From contig CAYHEC010000019.1 of the NCBI GenBank assembly GCA_964355675.1, positions 5,538-69,537 on the forward strand: 64,000 bases of DNA, read 5' to 3'. This document shows positions 27,701 to 35,002 of this stretch, piece by piece. Numbering within the stretch: the stretch's first letter is position 1; each line of letters begins with the position of its first letter. The notes below the pieces were generated by a model that did no database searches, was not told the DNA's origin, and was given only the letters and a program-made list of their open reading frames with translations. The stretch comes from CAMBDS01 sp964355675. GTDB taxonomy: Bacteria > Electryoneota > AABM5-125-24 > Hatepunaeales > Hatepunaeaceae. The translations under genes and the position numbers were made by a program.

Positions 27701-29115
27701 GAGGTAATGCTCTTCAGGGAATTGTTTTAGCAGGACCCGGAACCGTTGAACCGATAGTGTTATCCGAATGCGATCTGCAGACCGAATTTAGTGTTCGTCT
27801 CTTTAACTACATTAGTGGATTAGAAGCATCTGATCTTTCGGTAGTTGCCACGGTTACATCACCAAATGGTAACCGACAAGTCGTGACACAGGGATTAGGA
27901 GCGGCTCAAGTGTTCTCGACGGAATTTTCAAGGATTATCCTTTCACCGACGGAAATTGTGGCAGATGGAGCAGACGCATGCCTGATGCGCATCACTTTGT
28001 ATGACACGCTTGGCATCGCGATCCAGAATGTACCGCCAGACAATATCCAGATTACTGCTGTTGGAGGCGACGTCATAGTAACTCCTCCAGCGGCAATCAC
28101 GGATCAATTCGGCCGTGTAAATGCGGCTTTGGTTGGTCGAGCTGTCGGAGAAGCGAGAATTGAAACTCGCGTAAATGGCCAGTTAATCGATGAACAGCCC
28201 ATTTTGACGCTCGTGGCAGGTCCTCCCACAGTGATGAGCGCTCAGGTGTTGAATAGACGACTTGAAGTAGGCGGCGATACTACAACTGTAGCTGTTGAAA
28301 TTTCCGATGCCTTTGGCAATCCAACCGCCGACGGTACGGTTGTGACCTTCGACATCGATGACGGCAATTTCGATCCTGCGTCCACTACGACGAGAGACGG
28401 TCGCGCATCCACAGTACTTTCCAGTGGATATACTGCGGGAATAGTTCAGATCACGGTTCGTGCCTCTCGCCGAGGCGCGGCCGTGGTCGGGTTTATCCCT
28501 AACATTCGATACACCCCCGGACCTCCCGATCAGATCTCAGTAACCGCTCCAACTTTCTCGGTTGTTGTTGGAAGTGAATCGATCATAACTATTTCCGCCG
28601 TCGATCAATTCGGCAACGCTGTCAATGGAGGAGAATTAATTGATCTGATTGCTCAACCTAACGATAATGGTGAGGACATTACCGCTTCGGTTAACACCGA
28701 TACGATGGGCGTTGCTACGGCAACCTTCACTGCTGGAACGGTTGCGGGAGCACATTCGCGAATCATTGCAACTTCAGATTCAGGAAGAGTATCGGGGCAG
28801 TCATCTCAGTTTACTTACAACCCCGGCCCACCCGGCGCATTAAGCTTGGTGGCTGAACCCGCATCTCAGCAGGTCGGTAACGACGTCAACATAACAGCTA
28901 CCGTTTTAGATACTTATGGAAATCCGGTCAGCGACACCACGCGAGTCGCCTTTACCAGAAATCCTGCGCTCGGAATTCTGAGTCCTTCCGCGATAAGAAC
29001 TTCGGGTGGAGTTGCCCGCAGTGTACTTTCCGGGGTTGACCAAGCCGGGAATATTGAGGTGAATGCAACATCGGCGGATGTTTCTGCATCAGTATTAGTC
29101 AGGTTTACACCTTGA
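18775..29115 (+). CDS. Giant lipoprotein of about 31 bacterial Ig-like (Big_1/invasin-type) repeats
   Basis: The protein is about 3446 residues. I chose GTG 18775 because AAGGA lies 8 bases upstream and gives a compact lipoprotein signal (MKNTILPLRILMILVVAGLS then LQC, lipid-modified Cys23); an upstream TTG at 18751 is also open. The rest is almost wholly tandem Ig-like domains of about 95-110 residues with the pattern VxFxTxxGxI....D.xGxAxVxLxS. For the first two thirds, two domain types alternate, one with ADGxSxSxIxAxVxET and one with ILANGxDxTxIxAxL, making superrepeats of about 200 residues. It should be a cell-surface stalk or adhesin anchored by lipid. It follows pilQ with overlap and precedes a barrel gene, so it is probably co-expressed with the pilus. 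Function is not known. Confidence 0.85.
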   Translation: MKNTILPLRILMILVVAGLSLQCQEKGTFNPVGPPTRTLRIDRPTANPNRIAAGGGESIVSGWIIDQDDEPYIGKRVTFQARRGTIDAVDTTDQAGAFSARYVSGDAPGTDTVTVSVENETASVYITLTGSSADITLQLAKLSILANGFDTTLVTAILIGRSGPLNRIPVRFETTAGTFTGQRTTFGQTDIDGRATVVITSSSSTTTITATITATIEDVSTIAPIKSFQPRIRRGVSGLSHRVEPASVDAEASIPITYRGVDISVEATPDLIPGDGQSTSEIRAFIKEENNQAVPNAQVTFSARLGSIPVQAFTDGAGVVRVNLTSATLPGATDRVVARYGPLLADSVEVIYAATVGRIVLSSDVQSFLANGKNNATITAQVFGGTGRVAPNVEVSFTTDTGFVFPQRVVTDIDGKAVTRLTSPGSSDNLMVTVRGEVVQSAGSEDLSLPNQLFSELRRSVLTLSQGSANLAVGPFASRSEPATPRRSIAPGHGQPQLTPGVDVLLRGVDTPQQRNTQPPSLQGVDTPQQPISKDTLRSPESLAVESQVSILARGVQLSLSVNPDSLVARTGSLSALSAHVFETTSGNPVIGDTVRFGTTFGSVPGSAILDDEGIAHANFTAGDQVGTAVVTARYGSVFRTDATIELLPLIGRLMLRADRLSIRSGGIDSSSITAQLFDPLGNSVPNIEITFSSDHLPGEFVSKVTNADGLASYVIVSPAFELDSAFRVIAVAGAISEEIRIRVRAISRSIGADPDSLSSGSSQPVTITFEAFESATHRPILGDTVWFSATGGVVQPFAILNAEGVARTTFRVGSEPGTALAIGQLGGLKPDTARMVLVEPVHSVVTRVARRSILANGVDTTIVTAIVSNILGQPAPRVWVSFRTNSGTLTPAVALTDSTGLARVQFQSSADNNDSHSEIIVSAIEGIVALAPQPRDIVPQLSRPSPSRALNGIPAWLQNPQPKLSQDAFTLKTVPLSGDAPSHSGESIIPSIPALPRIYDVHDTVTVETRGVTLTLRASINSIRADGRSRAGINIQLTETTTGSAIATARLRIGATRGAIIAEGVTRNDGTFTDSLTVGVVPGNCVVRVTYGNLILASDTLEFTPDPARQNLNFQLDTLQATAGSDERIHLSGRVVDEDGAPSNGIGVKFTLEGALWALVDPSENIQVTRYENTFRVDDREAITSLRLLAQLRGVESVQTQILLNRTLLDQVALPQADLWGDYTLSLPTDRLLDGVNRLEIIGGDVGGVVDRFSIAGVRLGLMGSHVLSEAFTGEDGTVEAEWPVGPVAGVVTFKAALTEAPARFIQRNLRLTPGNPVAIRLSTAADTLLANGAEESSLLALVTDANGNPATSGVRIAFATEDGQIRPQEAQTLGDGTASAIYTSSASDRDVQAVLTASGGGADGLWRLLLRGARLRLTVPDARLLADGNSQMEIRARLSTADGAAVAGRRIDFVTTRGSITPSAQTGNDGVALAILTAADVADTARITAAFGPVISDSGLVIFASLIDHIEITSSPESIRADGLDSTSVTVTATDGLGRGASGVRIDLNIDRGRISSRRVLTDGSGSATVKVFGTALSEDDSLRVVASTSSGNHRDTLYVRLRGVTFTLLSDRDSLAANGVATASVTARIVETSNGNAVTSGRVAFSTDLGGISATANLDQSGQAVATYTASATIGLATVRAVYGNTLNASDTIRLVDKVAALELTVSPQLILANGSQRALLIARVTDSWGEGASHEQVSFNFEGAGTVSPNVGITNDDGEFRATARGFGSSNNGRLLVTASIRGGRFTETVAIDLRGVTLDLEASPVLIAGDGRSVSTLTARLRETYTGHPITNDTIRFMTSAGIITPFRLTDQNGEASVSLRSDAHPAIATVVAEYGNRLADTAQVAFAGRYSYLDLSLERQSLLADGVDSGLATVLLVDTLRRPVEGVAVFFTLIDTLGTLSNDSAVTDNNGLTSISWRSTASQTDLSARIRASAGALADTARLSMRGVTITLSANQDTIPANGVAESRITAQVRETVRGNPVTGRSVSFRTDAGVIPALSNLDENGQTTVALRAAVQPGTATVTADFGRSLSAQRRVAFIPTVGSLSFSAGRARILADGTDTTLIRLRLVDGANNPAPNVRITLGTPGGGQIIPSNVVTDEDGSAEAIYRSFAFSSDSIVQITGVATGGAAAQISVRIVGLTLLLEANPDHLSANGRAESQISATLFESIRHTPLSSRRIAYSSNRGRIIESNETDADGIAVVTFTAPNVAGDVLISADYGDTLTATLTVSCQASVPRTAELTIDPITVSVAGVGRDESAVLTALIRDATGQIVADNNLIVLKIAPSRGTRFQNDLDTIVVRTSEGIVTANVHSGDTPGTVRFQVWFEGRLLASGGELTVRSGPAARLRVRPDISTIHIPAGGFTAFPVSATVSDRFGNPVEDGTIVRFSLSPDTLASITGEGRTAGGVVSTPVAPIDYPTGIWLTYSNDVAGEVVWIHAVSGENVHDSSRVILPGALQGGEPERMEAGFDSLSLVADGQSTAQLTINLIDADGRPVADMTQVRLSSTLGIVQTPRFTAGGTATATYRAGRVSGIDTVRIESGNISDQITLRLRSGTPDHLEVVADRDHLRADSTDNTTITATVYDRFDNLVLPGTPVLFFTTLGSIDIFSETNEEGVASALLTAGTRTGTAIVRATAGEVDAITTVVFESGDPSNVVFIGANRQSIGVKGAGQPETANLIFEVRDDRGVAVDSLHSTFVRFLLDGPVKVIDPDSSSTDSIATLSPDSVLTDAHGQVSVTLHSGYFAGAVEVSGRVGERIGGRAIAIAIRGGPPDESHFTIQPNRCVTTGIEGTPTDTTLISVTLGDRFSNPVTPGTVLRFRSSGGVIEGSAVTDTLGIATVLLRTTRPWPENGIDTIEAQTIDFQDREIRAVTTMLVTGPTIATFDTADGWEIPFGSYHDFVLTVADLYGHSLSAGTEILITATAFDVRGNALQGIVLAGPGTVEPIVLSECDLQTEFSVRLFNYISGLEASDLSVVATVTSPNGNRQVVTQGLGAAQVFSTEFSRIILSPTEIVADGADACLMRITLYDTLGIAIQNVPPDNIQITAVGGDVIVTPPAAITDQFGRVNAALVGRAVGEARIETRVNGQLIDEQPILTLVAGPPTVMSAQVLNRRLEVGGDTTTVAVEISDAFGNPTADGTVVTFDIDDGNFDPASTTTRDGRASTVLSSGYTAGIVQITVRASRRGAAVVGFIPNIRYTPGPPDQISVTAPTFSVVVGSESIITISAVDQFGNAVNGGELIDLIAQPNDNGEDITASVNTDTMGVATATFTAGTVAGAHSRIIATSDSGRVSGQSSQFTYNPGPPGALSLVAEPASQQVGNDVNITATVLDTYGNPVSDTTRVAFTRNPALGILSPSAIRTSGGVARSVLSGVDQAGNIEVNATSADVSASVLVRFTP
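20287..20361. repeat. Two in-frame GGTG-TGGA-CACC hairpins inside the giant gene
   Basis: A perfect 13-bp stem CTGTTGCGGGGTG/CACCCCGCAACAG (20287-20316) and a 10-bp stem with one mismatch (20338-20361), both with loop TGGA, encode a duplicated GVDTPQQ peptide in a linker between Ig-like domains. They belong to the same hairpin family as the intergenic repeats. Confidence 0.75.
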
Positions 29116-29918
29116 TTACTTTCAGCCTGACCAGTGCTACTTCCATGTGTAAATGGCGTAGTCCCAACCTAAATAGATGGGGCACATGGATAATTGTGCT
29201 CATGACCATTATCATGTTCTCGTTTGAAAGTGTGTTTTGCCAAACGAACTCATGGGATGTTTCGATACCATTTTCACTCGCGCCAGAGGGGCAATTTGGT
29301 GGAGCAGTAGTTCCGGAGTTTGACAGGAGAACTCTCAACGGGCAACTTGTCTATCAGCGCCGGGCATCATTGCGAATGGGTTGGACGCCAACCGAACGCT
29401 TGGTTTTCTGGGGTGAAGGTGGGATTGCATCGTTGCAGTTATTCGAAGGTGATCGGATTATTCAGGGCGCTTCAGGTCCTGCGGTGGGAGCGGGATGGAG
29501 CATATTATGGCGAGAACCAATTTGGAAAGGGTGGACCCCGTTTGTTTCTGGACGGGCGACGTATCTTCAGTCAAAGCTGTCAGACGACCAGTTCCAAGCA
29601 AATAGTGTCCAGTCGCGCCGCAGTCGATTTGAGTGGGTCGAATATTCCGGTATAATTGGATCAACGCGCCATTGGAACTGGGGCGATTTGCAGTCTGGAT
29701 TGAGCTTTCGTGTTTTAAATCAAGATGAATTCAGGTCTTTTCGATCCGGAACCAGCCTCCAGAAAAGCCATTTTACCTATTCAAGTGGTTTGCAACCTGG
29801 TCTGGCAGTTGGTGGAGCGATCCTGTTACCCCATCGTCTGACGCTTTGGATTATGGCTGAATCCTCAATTAATTACCAAAAGTTAACCCTGTCCTTTGGT
29901 CAGTGGGGTGCGCCTTAA
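29112..29918 (+). CDS. Outer-membrane beta-barrel-like protein at the end of the pilus operon
   Basis: The 268-residue protein starts at TTG 29112, which overlaps the giant gene stop; ATG 29145 is an alternative that keeps the signal peptide (WIIVLMTIIMFSFESVFC then QTN). The mature part alternates short aromatic strands and turns (RASLRMGWTPTERLVFWGEG, then TPFVSGRATYLQSKL and LTLWIMAESSINY) and ends in aromatic strands, as in small outer-membrane barrels. No family is recognised. The context suggests a partner for the giant lipoprotein or the secretin. Confidence 0.6.
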   Translation: MITFSLTSATSMCKWRSPNLNRWGTWIIVLMTIIMFSFESVFCQTNSWDVSIPFSLAPEGQFGGAVVPEFDRRTLNGQLVYQRRASLRMGWTPTERLVFWGEGGIASLQLFEGDRIIQGASGPAVGAGWSILWREPIWKGWTPFVSGRATYLQSKLSDDQFQANSVQSRRSRFEWVEYSGIIGSTRHWNWGDLQSGLSFRVLNQDEFRSFRSGTSLQKSHFTYSSGLQPGLAVGGAILLPHRLTLWIMAESSINYQKLTLSFGQWGAP

Positions 29919-29962
29919 GGTGCTGATGCATAAATCAAATTAGATCGAGTAAATGCATGTAG

Positions 29963-29985
29963 CCCGCACAGCTTTGCTGGGCGGG
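29963..29985. repeat. Intergenic palindrome after the pilus operon
   Basis: CCCGCACAGC and GCTGGGCGGG pair over 10 bp with one mismatch around TTT. It lacks a T-run, so it may be a weak terminator or a degraded member of the repeat set. The 262-bp gap holds no gene that I can support. Confidence 0.5.
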
Positions 29986-30180
29986 AGTCAGCAATAACCG
30001 CAAGGAGCATTCGCCTCGAGGTAATAAAGGTTGTTAATATCGAAAATAGCTGAAAGAGTCCTGATATTTGTTTTCACAGTTGGTGATTTTCTGCTATTAT
30101 ATAATGATATGGAATCAGTACGCCGCGCGCGTCAATTTAACCATTAACGAGAACTGATTACGACACTACCCCAGCAACAG

Positions 30181-31341
30181 ATGAACCCAACGCAAGATGA
30201 ATCCCGCGACATTGACCGTTTCTTGAAAAGGATGGTTGAACGGGGTGGCTCAGACCTGCATATTAAAAGCGGTTCGACGCCCAAAATTCGAATTAATGGC
30301 CAAATCACCGACCTTTCGCGTGAGGTTCTATCACCCATTGCGGTCGATAAGGTGCTCAAAGAGGTAATGAGCGATCAGGAGCGCGAGGTGCTTGAGAAGT
30401 TTCAAGAGGTCGATTTAACCTACCAAATTCGCTCACTTGGTCGATTCCGCTTCAATGTTTATCAGCAGATCAATGGCGTAGCAATCGCTATTCGCCACAT
30501 TCGAATAGACATCCCGACCTTCGAAGAACTTCATCTTCCAGCCGCGCTTTATCAAATGATTTCGAATCAGCGCGGACTTATACTTGTGACCGGAGCTACA
30601 GGATCAGGCAAATCGACAACGATGGCGGCGATGATCGATACACTCAATCGAACGTCTCCTCTAAACATTATTTCGATCGAAGATCCGATTGAATTTTTGT
30701 TCAAAGAAAAGCGAGCCACGATTCAACAGCGTGAAATCGGTCGCGATACTCCGTCCTGGTCAGAGGCACTTCGACATATTATGAGACAGGACCCGGATGT
30801 CATCATGTTAGGTGAAATTCGCGATTGGGAGACAATGCAGACAGCATTAACTGCCGCAAATACCGGACATCTTGTCTTGGCAACTCTTCACACTATGGAC
30901 GCCTCTCAAACAGTGAATCGAGTGATCGGTTTTGCTCCATCCGATATGTCGAGTGAGGTTCGCTACCTACTTGCCTCAACATTGGTTGGGGTAGTCTCGC
31001 AGAGACTGCTCCCAAGAATAGACGGATCGGGTCGGATTCCAGCAACCGAGATTTTAGTTTGCACGGAAACAATTCGGAAGATGATCATCGAAACGGAAGA
31101 GACAGTTAAAATCAGACAGGCTATGTCTGAGGGATTCGGTCAGTACGGTATGCAGACATTCGATCAAAGTCTGATGCAACTATACCGTGACGAGAAAATT
31201 ACCATGAACGACGCGCTGAGATTTGCTACAAGTCAAACAGATTTCCGAGTCAAAATGCGGGGAATCGATGGACAGGGTGGAAATGCCTGGATGGATTTCG
31301 AGAAGGATGACTCACAAACAGTTGCTAAGAAGGAATCGTAA
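30181..31341 (+). CDS. pilT: PilT-type pilus retraction ATPase (copy 1)
   Basis: The 386-residue hexameric ATPase drives pilus retraction in the cytosol. Visible landmarks are the N-terminal PAS-like domain (RGGSDLHIKSGSTPKIRING), Walker A GATGSGKST, the Asp box (IISIEDPIEFLF), the His box and Walker B (LGEIRDWETMQTALTAANTG then HLVLATLHT), and the C-terminal PilT region ending near QTDFRVKMRG. ATG 30181 gives a normal family length. A second PilT follows after 320 bases, as in genomes with PilT and PilU or PilT2. Confidence 0.93.
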   Translation: MNPTQDESRDIDRFLKRMVERGGSDLHIKSGSTPKIRINGQITDLSREVLSPIAVDKVLKEVMSDQEREVLEKFQEVDLTYQIRSLGRFRFNVYQQINGVAIAIRHIRIDIPTFEELHLPAALYQMISNQRGLILVTGATGSGKSTTMAAMIDTLNRTSPLNIISIEDPIEFLFKEKRATIQQREIGRDTPSWSEALRHIMRQDPDVIMLGEIRDWETMQTALTAANTGHLVLATLHTMDASQTVNRVIGFAPSDMSSEVRYLLASTLVGVVSQRLLPRIDGSGRIPATEILVCTETIRKMIIETEETVKIRQAMSEGFGQYGMQTFDQSLMQLYRDEKITMNDALRFATSQTDFRVKMRGIDGQGGNAWMDFEKDDSQTVAKKES

Positions 31342-31351
31342 AGGGTTCATT

Positions 31352-31391
31352 CTCAACGCAGTCAACCCGGAAGGTTGACTGCGTTGAGTTT
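31352..31391 (+). terminator. Terminator hairpin after pilT copy 1
   Basis: A perfect 16-bp stem (31352-31367 with 31373-31388, CTCAACGCAGTCAACC and its complement) around CGGAA, followed by TTTGTT. The T-run is short but the stem is very strong. Confidence 0.65.
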
Positions 31392-31515
31392 GTTCAAGAA
31401 TGTGGATTTCCTGCCTCAGGGTGTCCTCACCCTGAGGATTAGTTACCTAATTACAATTATTTGTCGCAGGGTGAGGACACCCTGCGACGCACACTTTCGT
31501 ATTCTCGGACGGACT
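31387..31515. mobile_element. Degraded MITE-like element, family A copy 1
   Basis: The ends AGTTTGTTCAAGAAT (31387-31401) and ATTCTCGGACGGACT (31501-31515) are imperfect inverted repeats of the family A terminus AGTCTGTCyGAGAAT. Inside are two hairpins, CCTCAGGGTG-TCCT-CACCCTGAGG (31414-31437) and GTCGCAGGGTG-AGGA-CACCCTGCGAC (31463-31488). The interior is alignable with the copy at 48721-48850 along its whole length. No target duplication is left. Downstream, 31516-31665 has no supported feature. Confidence 0.7.
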
Positions 31516-31665
31516 CTTACGTGACAATCTGCAATTTACAACAGCACTGCCGACATCTACCTGCAGTACCGAACATATAGATCTTAATACTTAATTTACC
31601 TTAATCCACCGCGTGTGGCGACGTCGAACCTTCGACAGGCGAAAATCAACCATAGAATATTTCAC

Positions 31666-32802
31666 ATGCAGCCTCCTCTTCCATCAAACCAACAGACCGA
31701 CGGTCCAGCCTATGACCTGACTGAGCTGTTGACCGATATGATCCAACGTGGAGCCAGCGACCTTCATCTGACTGTCGGCTCACCTCCACAAATCCGTGTC
31801 GATGGTGATCTCGTCCCCTTGAATTTGCCTCGATTGATGCCAGATGATACCAAAGAACTTGCCTATGGAGTTCTAACGGAATCCCAACGTGCTGAATTCG
31901 AGAAATTTAGTGAACTTGATCTCTCCTTCGGAATAAAAGGACTCTCTCGATTTCGCGCCAATGTGTTCCGTCAGCGCGACTGTGTAGCTATGGCACTAAG
32001 GCGGATACCGTTTGAGATTCTTACCTTCGAAAAACTCAATCTCCCGCCTATTGTAGAAGAACTTGCCGACCGGCCCAACGGATTGGTGCTGGTCACTGGT
32101 ACAACCGGGTCTGGTAAGTCAACTACTATGGCGGCAATGATAGATAAGATAAATCGAGATAAACCGCTTCATATTTTAACTATCGAAGACCCAATTGAGT
32201 TCATCCATCAACACAAACGCGCCATCGTCAATCAGCGTCAGCTCCACTCCGACACCCAATCGTTTACCAAAGCGCTGAAGTCCGTTCTGAGGCAGGACCC
32301 TGATGTCGTACTGATCGGTGAAATGAGAGACAAAGAGACCATAGAAATCGCCCTGACCGTCGCCGAGACCGGTCACCTTGTTTTCGGGACTCTGCACACG
32401 AACTCCGCGTCACAAACCATCAACCGCATCATCGACGTATTTCCACCCGACCAACAGGAACAAGTACGAACTCAACTTGCCCTTGTGTTACAAGGCGTTG
32501 TCGCTCAACAGCTTCTTCCACGAATCGGCGGAGGAAGAGTAATGTGTTGCGAAATTATGGTTGCCAATTCAGCAATTCGATCTGGAATACGGGAAGGCAA
32601 AATCCACCAGATGGATTCGATGATTCAGGTCGGTGGGAAGTACGGAATGCAAACGATGAATCAGGCTCTGCTTAATGCCTACCGAAACAATCTGGTCACA
32701 AAAGAAGAAGCCCTGTCGAGATCGAATGATCAAATTGATCTGAGTAATATGATGAACCGCGAAGCGCGGGCAATTCATTCGGCTGAGGAAAATGAATCCT
32801 GA
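31666..32802 (+). CDS. PilT-type ATPase (copy 2)
   Basis: The 378-residue form starts at ATG 31666; an in-frame GTG at 31615 would add 17 residues without family character. Same architecture as copy 1: IQRGASDLHLTVGSPPQIRV, Walker A GTTGSGKST, Asp box LTIEDPIEFIHQ, and GEMRDKETIEIALTVAETG leading to LVFGTLHTNSASQTINRII. The motif variant GEMRD in place of GEIRD and the acidic tail distinguish it. Likely a PilT/PilU-type paralogue modulating retraction. It overlaps the sensor kinase by 11 bases. Confidence 0.92.
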   Translation: MQPPLPSNQQTDGPAYDLTELLTDMIQRGASDLHLTVGSPPQIRVDGDLVPLNLPRLMPDDTKELAYGVLTESQRAEFEKFSELDLSFGIKGLSRFRANVFRQRDCVAMALRRIPFEILTFEKLNLPPIVEELADRPNGLVLVTGTTGSGKSTTMAAMIDKINRDKPLHILTIEDPIEFIHQHKRAIVNQRQLHSDTQSFTKALKSVLRQDPDVVLIGEMRDKETIEIALTVAETGHLVFGTLHTNSASQTINRIIDVFPPDQQEQVRTQLALVLQGVVAQQLLPRIGGGRVMCCEIMVANSAIRSGIREGKIHQMDSMIQVGGKYGMQTMNQALLNAYRNNLVTKEEALSRSNDQIDLSNMMNREARAIHSAEENES

Positions 32803-34813
32803 TGAACTTCTCCCGCCAGGGAGAGTGCTGGTTATCGACGACGAAGAACCTGTTGTCGAAACAATTGCTCGAATGCTTGAAACTGAAGGGTATATTGTCG
32901 ATTCTGCAACCTCAGGCGAACAAGGAATCGAGTTAGTCCGAAAAATCAAGCACGACGTCATATTGACCGACCTCCGACTTGGTGATATGCTCGGAACGGA
33001 TGTTCTGCGAGAAGTTAAGGCTATCCATCAGAAATGCGCCGTTATTATCCTTACCGGCTATGCTACTACCGAGTCTGCCGTCGAGGCAATCAAGCTCGGC
33101 GCTTCCGATTACCTCACTAAACCAATACGCATGTCGGAACTGCTTATGGCAGTTCGAAATCAAATGGCCGCTGTTCAACTCAACAGCCGTATATATGAAC
33201 TGAATCACGCCGTCGAGGAGGAACGCGATAAACTTAGAAGATCGATTGCCGAACTTGGCTTACTAAAACGACTTGCCAGTGGAATGATGTCAGCCCTCTC
33301 TTATATTGAAGGATGGGAGATTATTCTTGATTTTTTGGTAGGGGAAGTGAAAGCCGATGTCGCCGTCATATTCGATGTCGAACGAGGAACCGTTAAGCTC
33401 GGTAATAATTCATTCCCTGGCCCGCGTGAAAGAGAACAGATTTGTGAACAGATAGTTAAGGCCACGAACCGGAAAGATTTGGATAACTCTACCATTTTCA
33501 ATTTTCTTCAGGGAGCTGATAAAGAAAAATTCGATGTCAATAAAGGTGAGTTAAAGAGCTTTGTTGTCGTTCCTCTCAATCTGGAGGGGCGATTGATCGC
33601 ATTGATTGTTGCCGCGTCAAGGACAGATGAGCAATTCTCTGAGCTGTGGGGAGGATTTTCTAACCAGATTGCGCGGGAGGCTTCTGAATTTCTTACTCGC
33701 GTCAAACGATCGGTTGAAGCCCAGCAACACTGGACTTCAGCCATTGTCGAAAATACGCTTGATGGGTTAGTTGTTGCTAATATAGCAAAATCGCAATATT
33801 TGTTGAATCCCGTGGCCCGCAGACTCATCGAAGTTCCATTGGGAATGGAGCCTACGCGAAAAATAATTGAGTCTCGACTTGGTCTAAATTTCGATAAGAT
33901 TCTGGAGGAGCTTCGTGCCGAGATTGGTCAGAATCCAGCCCAAAAAACCCTATTAAAACACTCTGATCTAATTTGGCGGGGGAATAATGTTTTCCTCAGA
34001 TTAAATATTTCCTTCCTACCCGGAAGTCATGTTGGAGATGGTGACGAACTGCTGATTGTTATGCACGATGTTACGCAAGAGAAGTCTGTTGAGGAGATGA
34101 AAGGTAAGCTGATGGCGAACATCAGCCATGAATTACGAACGCCAACCTCAGTTTTGAAAGAATTCATTTCTTTAATCCTTGATGGTGTGGCGGGAGATTT
34201 GTCATCCAGTCAGAGGCAGTATATTCAGATTATGCAATCCAACGTCGAGAGGTTATCTCGCCTGATCGAAAACCTGTTGACGCTCGCAAGATCTGATTCA
34301 GGAGGATTTTCGATTATTCTAAGGTCTTTGTCGATAGCTCCTGTCGTGGAAAATGTTGTTCTTTCGCTCACGCCCAAATTGGTGCACAAGGGAATGACTA
34401 TTACCGTCAATATGCCGCCCGAACTTCCGCCAGTTTATGCTGACAAGGACGCGGTAACCCAAATATTGACTAATCTCATCGAGAACGCCCGAAAGTATTC
34501 GCCTGAAAATACAGATGTTACGATAACTGCCCAGATCAAGGGAGGACGAGTCGAGATTGCAGTGACAGACGAGGGATACGGCATTCCAACCAGCGAATAC
34601 GAAGCAATCTTCAAAAGATTCCATCGGCTTGTCGATAAAGATGATCCAAAATTCCAAGAAGGGGTCGGGTTGGGATTACCTCTTGTTAAGGATCTGGTGA
34701 CTCGTCATGGCGGCGACATCTGGCTTAAAAGCGAGGTTGGAAAAGGTTCGACGTTTTATTTTAGTTTGCAGGTTGCCGAAGTAAGCGAAGAAGAAACTTT
34801 TGAACGAGCATGA
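32792..34813 (+). CDS. Hybrid two-component protein: REC-GAF-PAS-histidine kinase
   Basis: The 673-residue cytosolic protein starts with a receiver domain (VLVIDDEEPVVETIARMLE, the phosphoacceptor Asp in ILTDLRLGD, and YLTKP with the conserved Lys). It continues with a GAF-like region (about 165-310) and a PAS-like segment (ENTLDGLVVANIAKSQYLL). The HisKA domain holds the phosphorylated His (MANISHELRTPTSVLKEF), and an HATPase follows (NLIENARKYSP, then DEGYGIP and GVGLGLPLVK). No membrane segments are visible. It overlaps the second pilT, which suggests control of twitching or surface sensing, with the CheY-like protein at 35809 as a possible partner. Confidence 0.92.
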   Translation: MNPDELLPPGRVLVIDDEEPVVETIARMLETEGYIVDSATSGEQGIELVRKIKHDVILTDLRLGDMLGTDVLREVKAIHQKCAVIILTGYATTESAVEAIKLGASDYLTKPIRMSELLMAVRNQMAAVQLNSRIYELNHAVEEERDKLRRSIAELGLLKRLASGMMSALSYIEGWEIILDFLVGEVKADVAVIFDVERGTVKLGNNSFPGPREREQICEQIVKATNRKDLDNSTIFNFLQGADKEKFDVNKGELKSFVVVPLNLEGRLIALIVAASRTDEQFSELWGGFSNQIAREASEFLTRVKRSVEAQQHWTSAIVENTLDGLVVANIAKSQYLLNPVARRLIEVPLGMEPTRKIIESRLGLNFDKILEELRAEIGQNPAQKTLLKHSDLIWRGNNVFLRLNISFLPGSHVGDGDELLIVMHDVTQEKSVEEMKGKLMANISHELRTPTSVLKEFISLILDGVAGDLSSSQRQYIQIMQSNVERLSRLIENLLTLARSDSGGFSIILRSLSIAPVVENVVLSLTPKLVHKGMTITVNMPPELPPVYADKDAVTQILTNLIENARKYSPENTDVTITAQIKGGRVEIAVTDEGYGIPTSEYEAIFKRFHRLVDKDDPKFQEGVGLGLPLVKDLVTRHGGDIWLKSEVGKGSTFYFSLQVAEVSEEETFERA

Positions 34814-34849
34814 AATTTGCGCTAACCTAAATCCAAGGAGAAATAACGA

Positions 34850-35002
34850 ATGCCCAAGAAGAGCGATATCGTCCAAACCAAGAATCCGCGGAGCGGACGA
34901 TATGTCAAGATTGATCGAATAAAGGGACTCATTCTTGATCACAAGAAATCGGAAGGTCCCTATAAACGTGTTCCGATTTTAAAGAAGTCGAGCAATGGAT
35001 GA
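34850..35002 (+). CDS. Small basic protein (50 residues) coupled to the TIR-like gene
   Basis: ATG 34850 is preceded by AAGGAG at 34835-34840. The 50-residue product is rich in Lys and Arg and contains KNPRSGRYVKIDR and LDHKKSEGPYKRVPIL. I recall this KNPRxGRYVKID...HKKSxGPYK pattern in unannotated small proteins, but no function is attached to it. The stop TGA overlaps the ATG of the next gene (ATGA), so the pair is translationally coupled. The size and charge would fit a nucleic-acid-binding or antitoxin-like partner; this is a guess. Confidence 0.65.
   Translation: MPKKSDIVQTKNPRSGRYVKIDRIKGLILDHKKSEGPYKRVPILKKSSNG

Noticed and set aside
30100..30105. TATAAT upstream of the first pilT as a promoter
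   Set aside because: A good -10 is present but no acceptable -35 at 16-18 bases; too weak to list as a feature.
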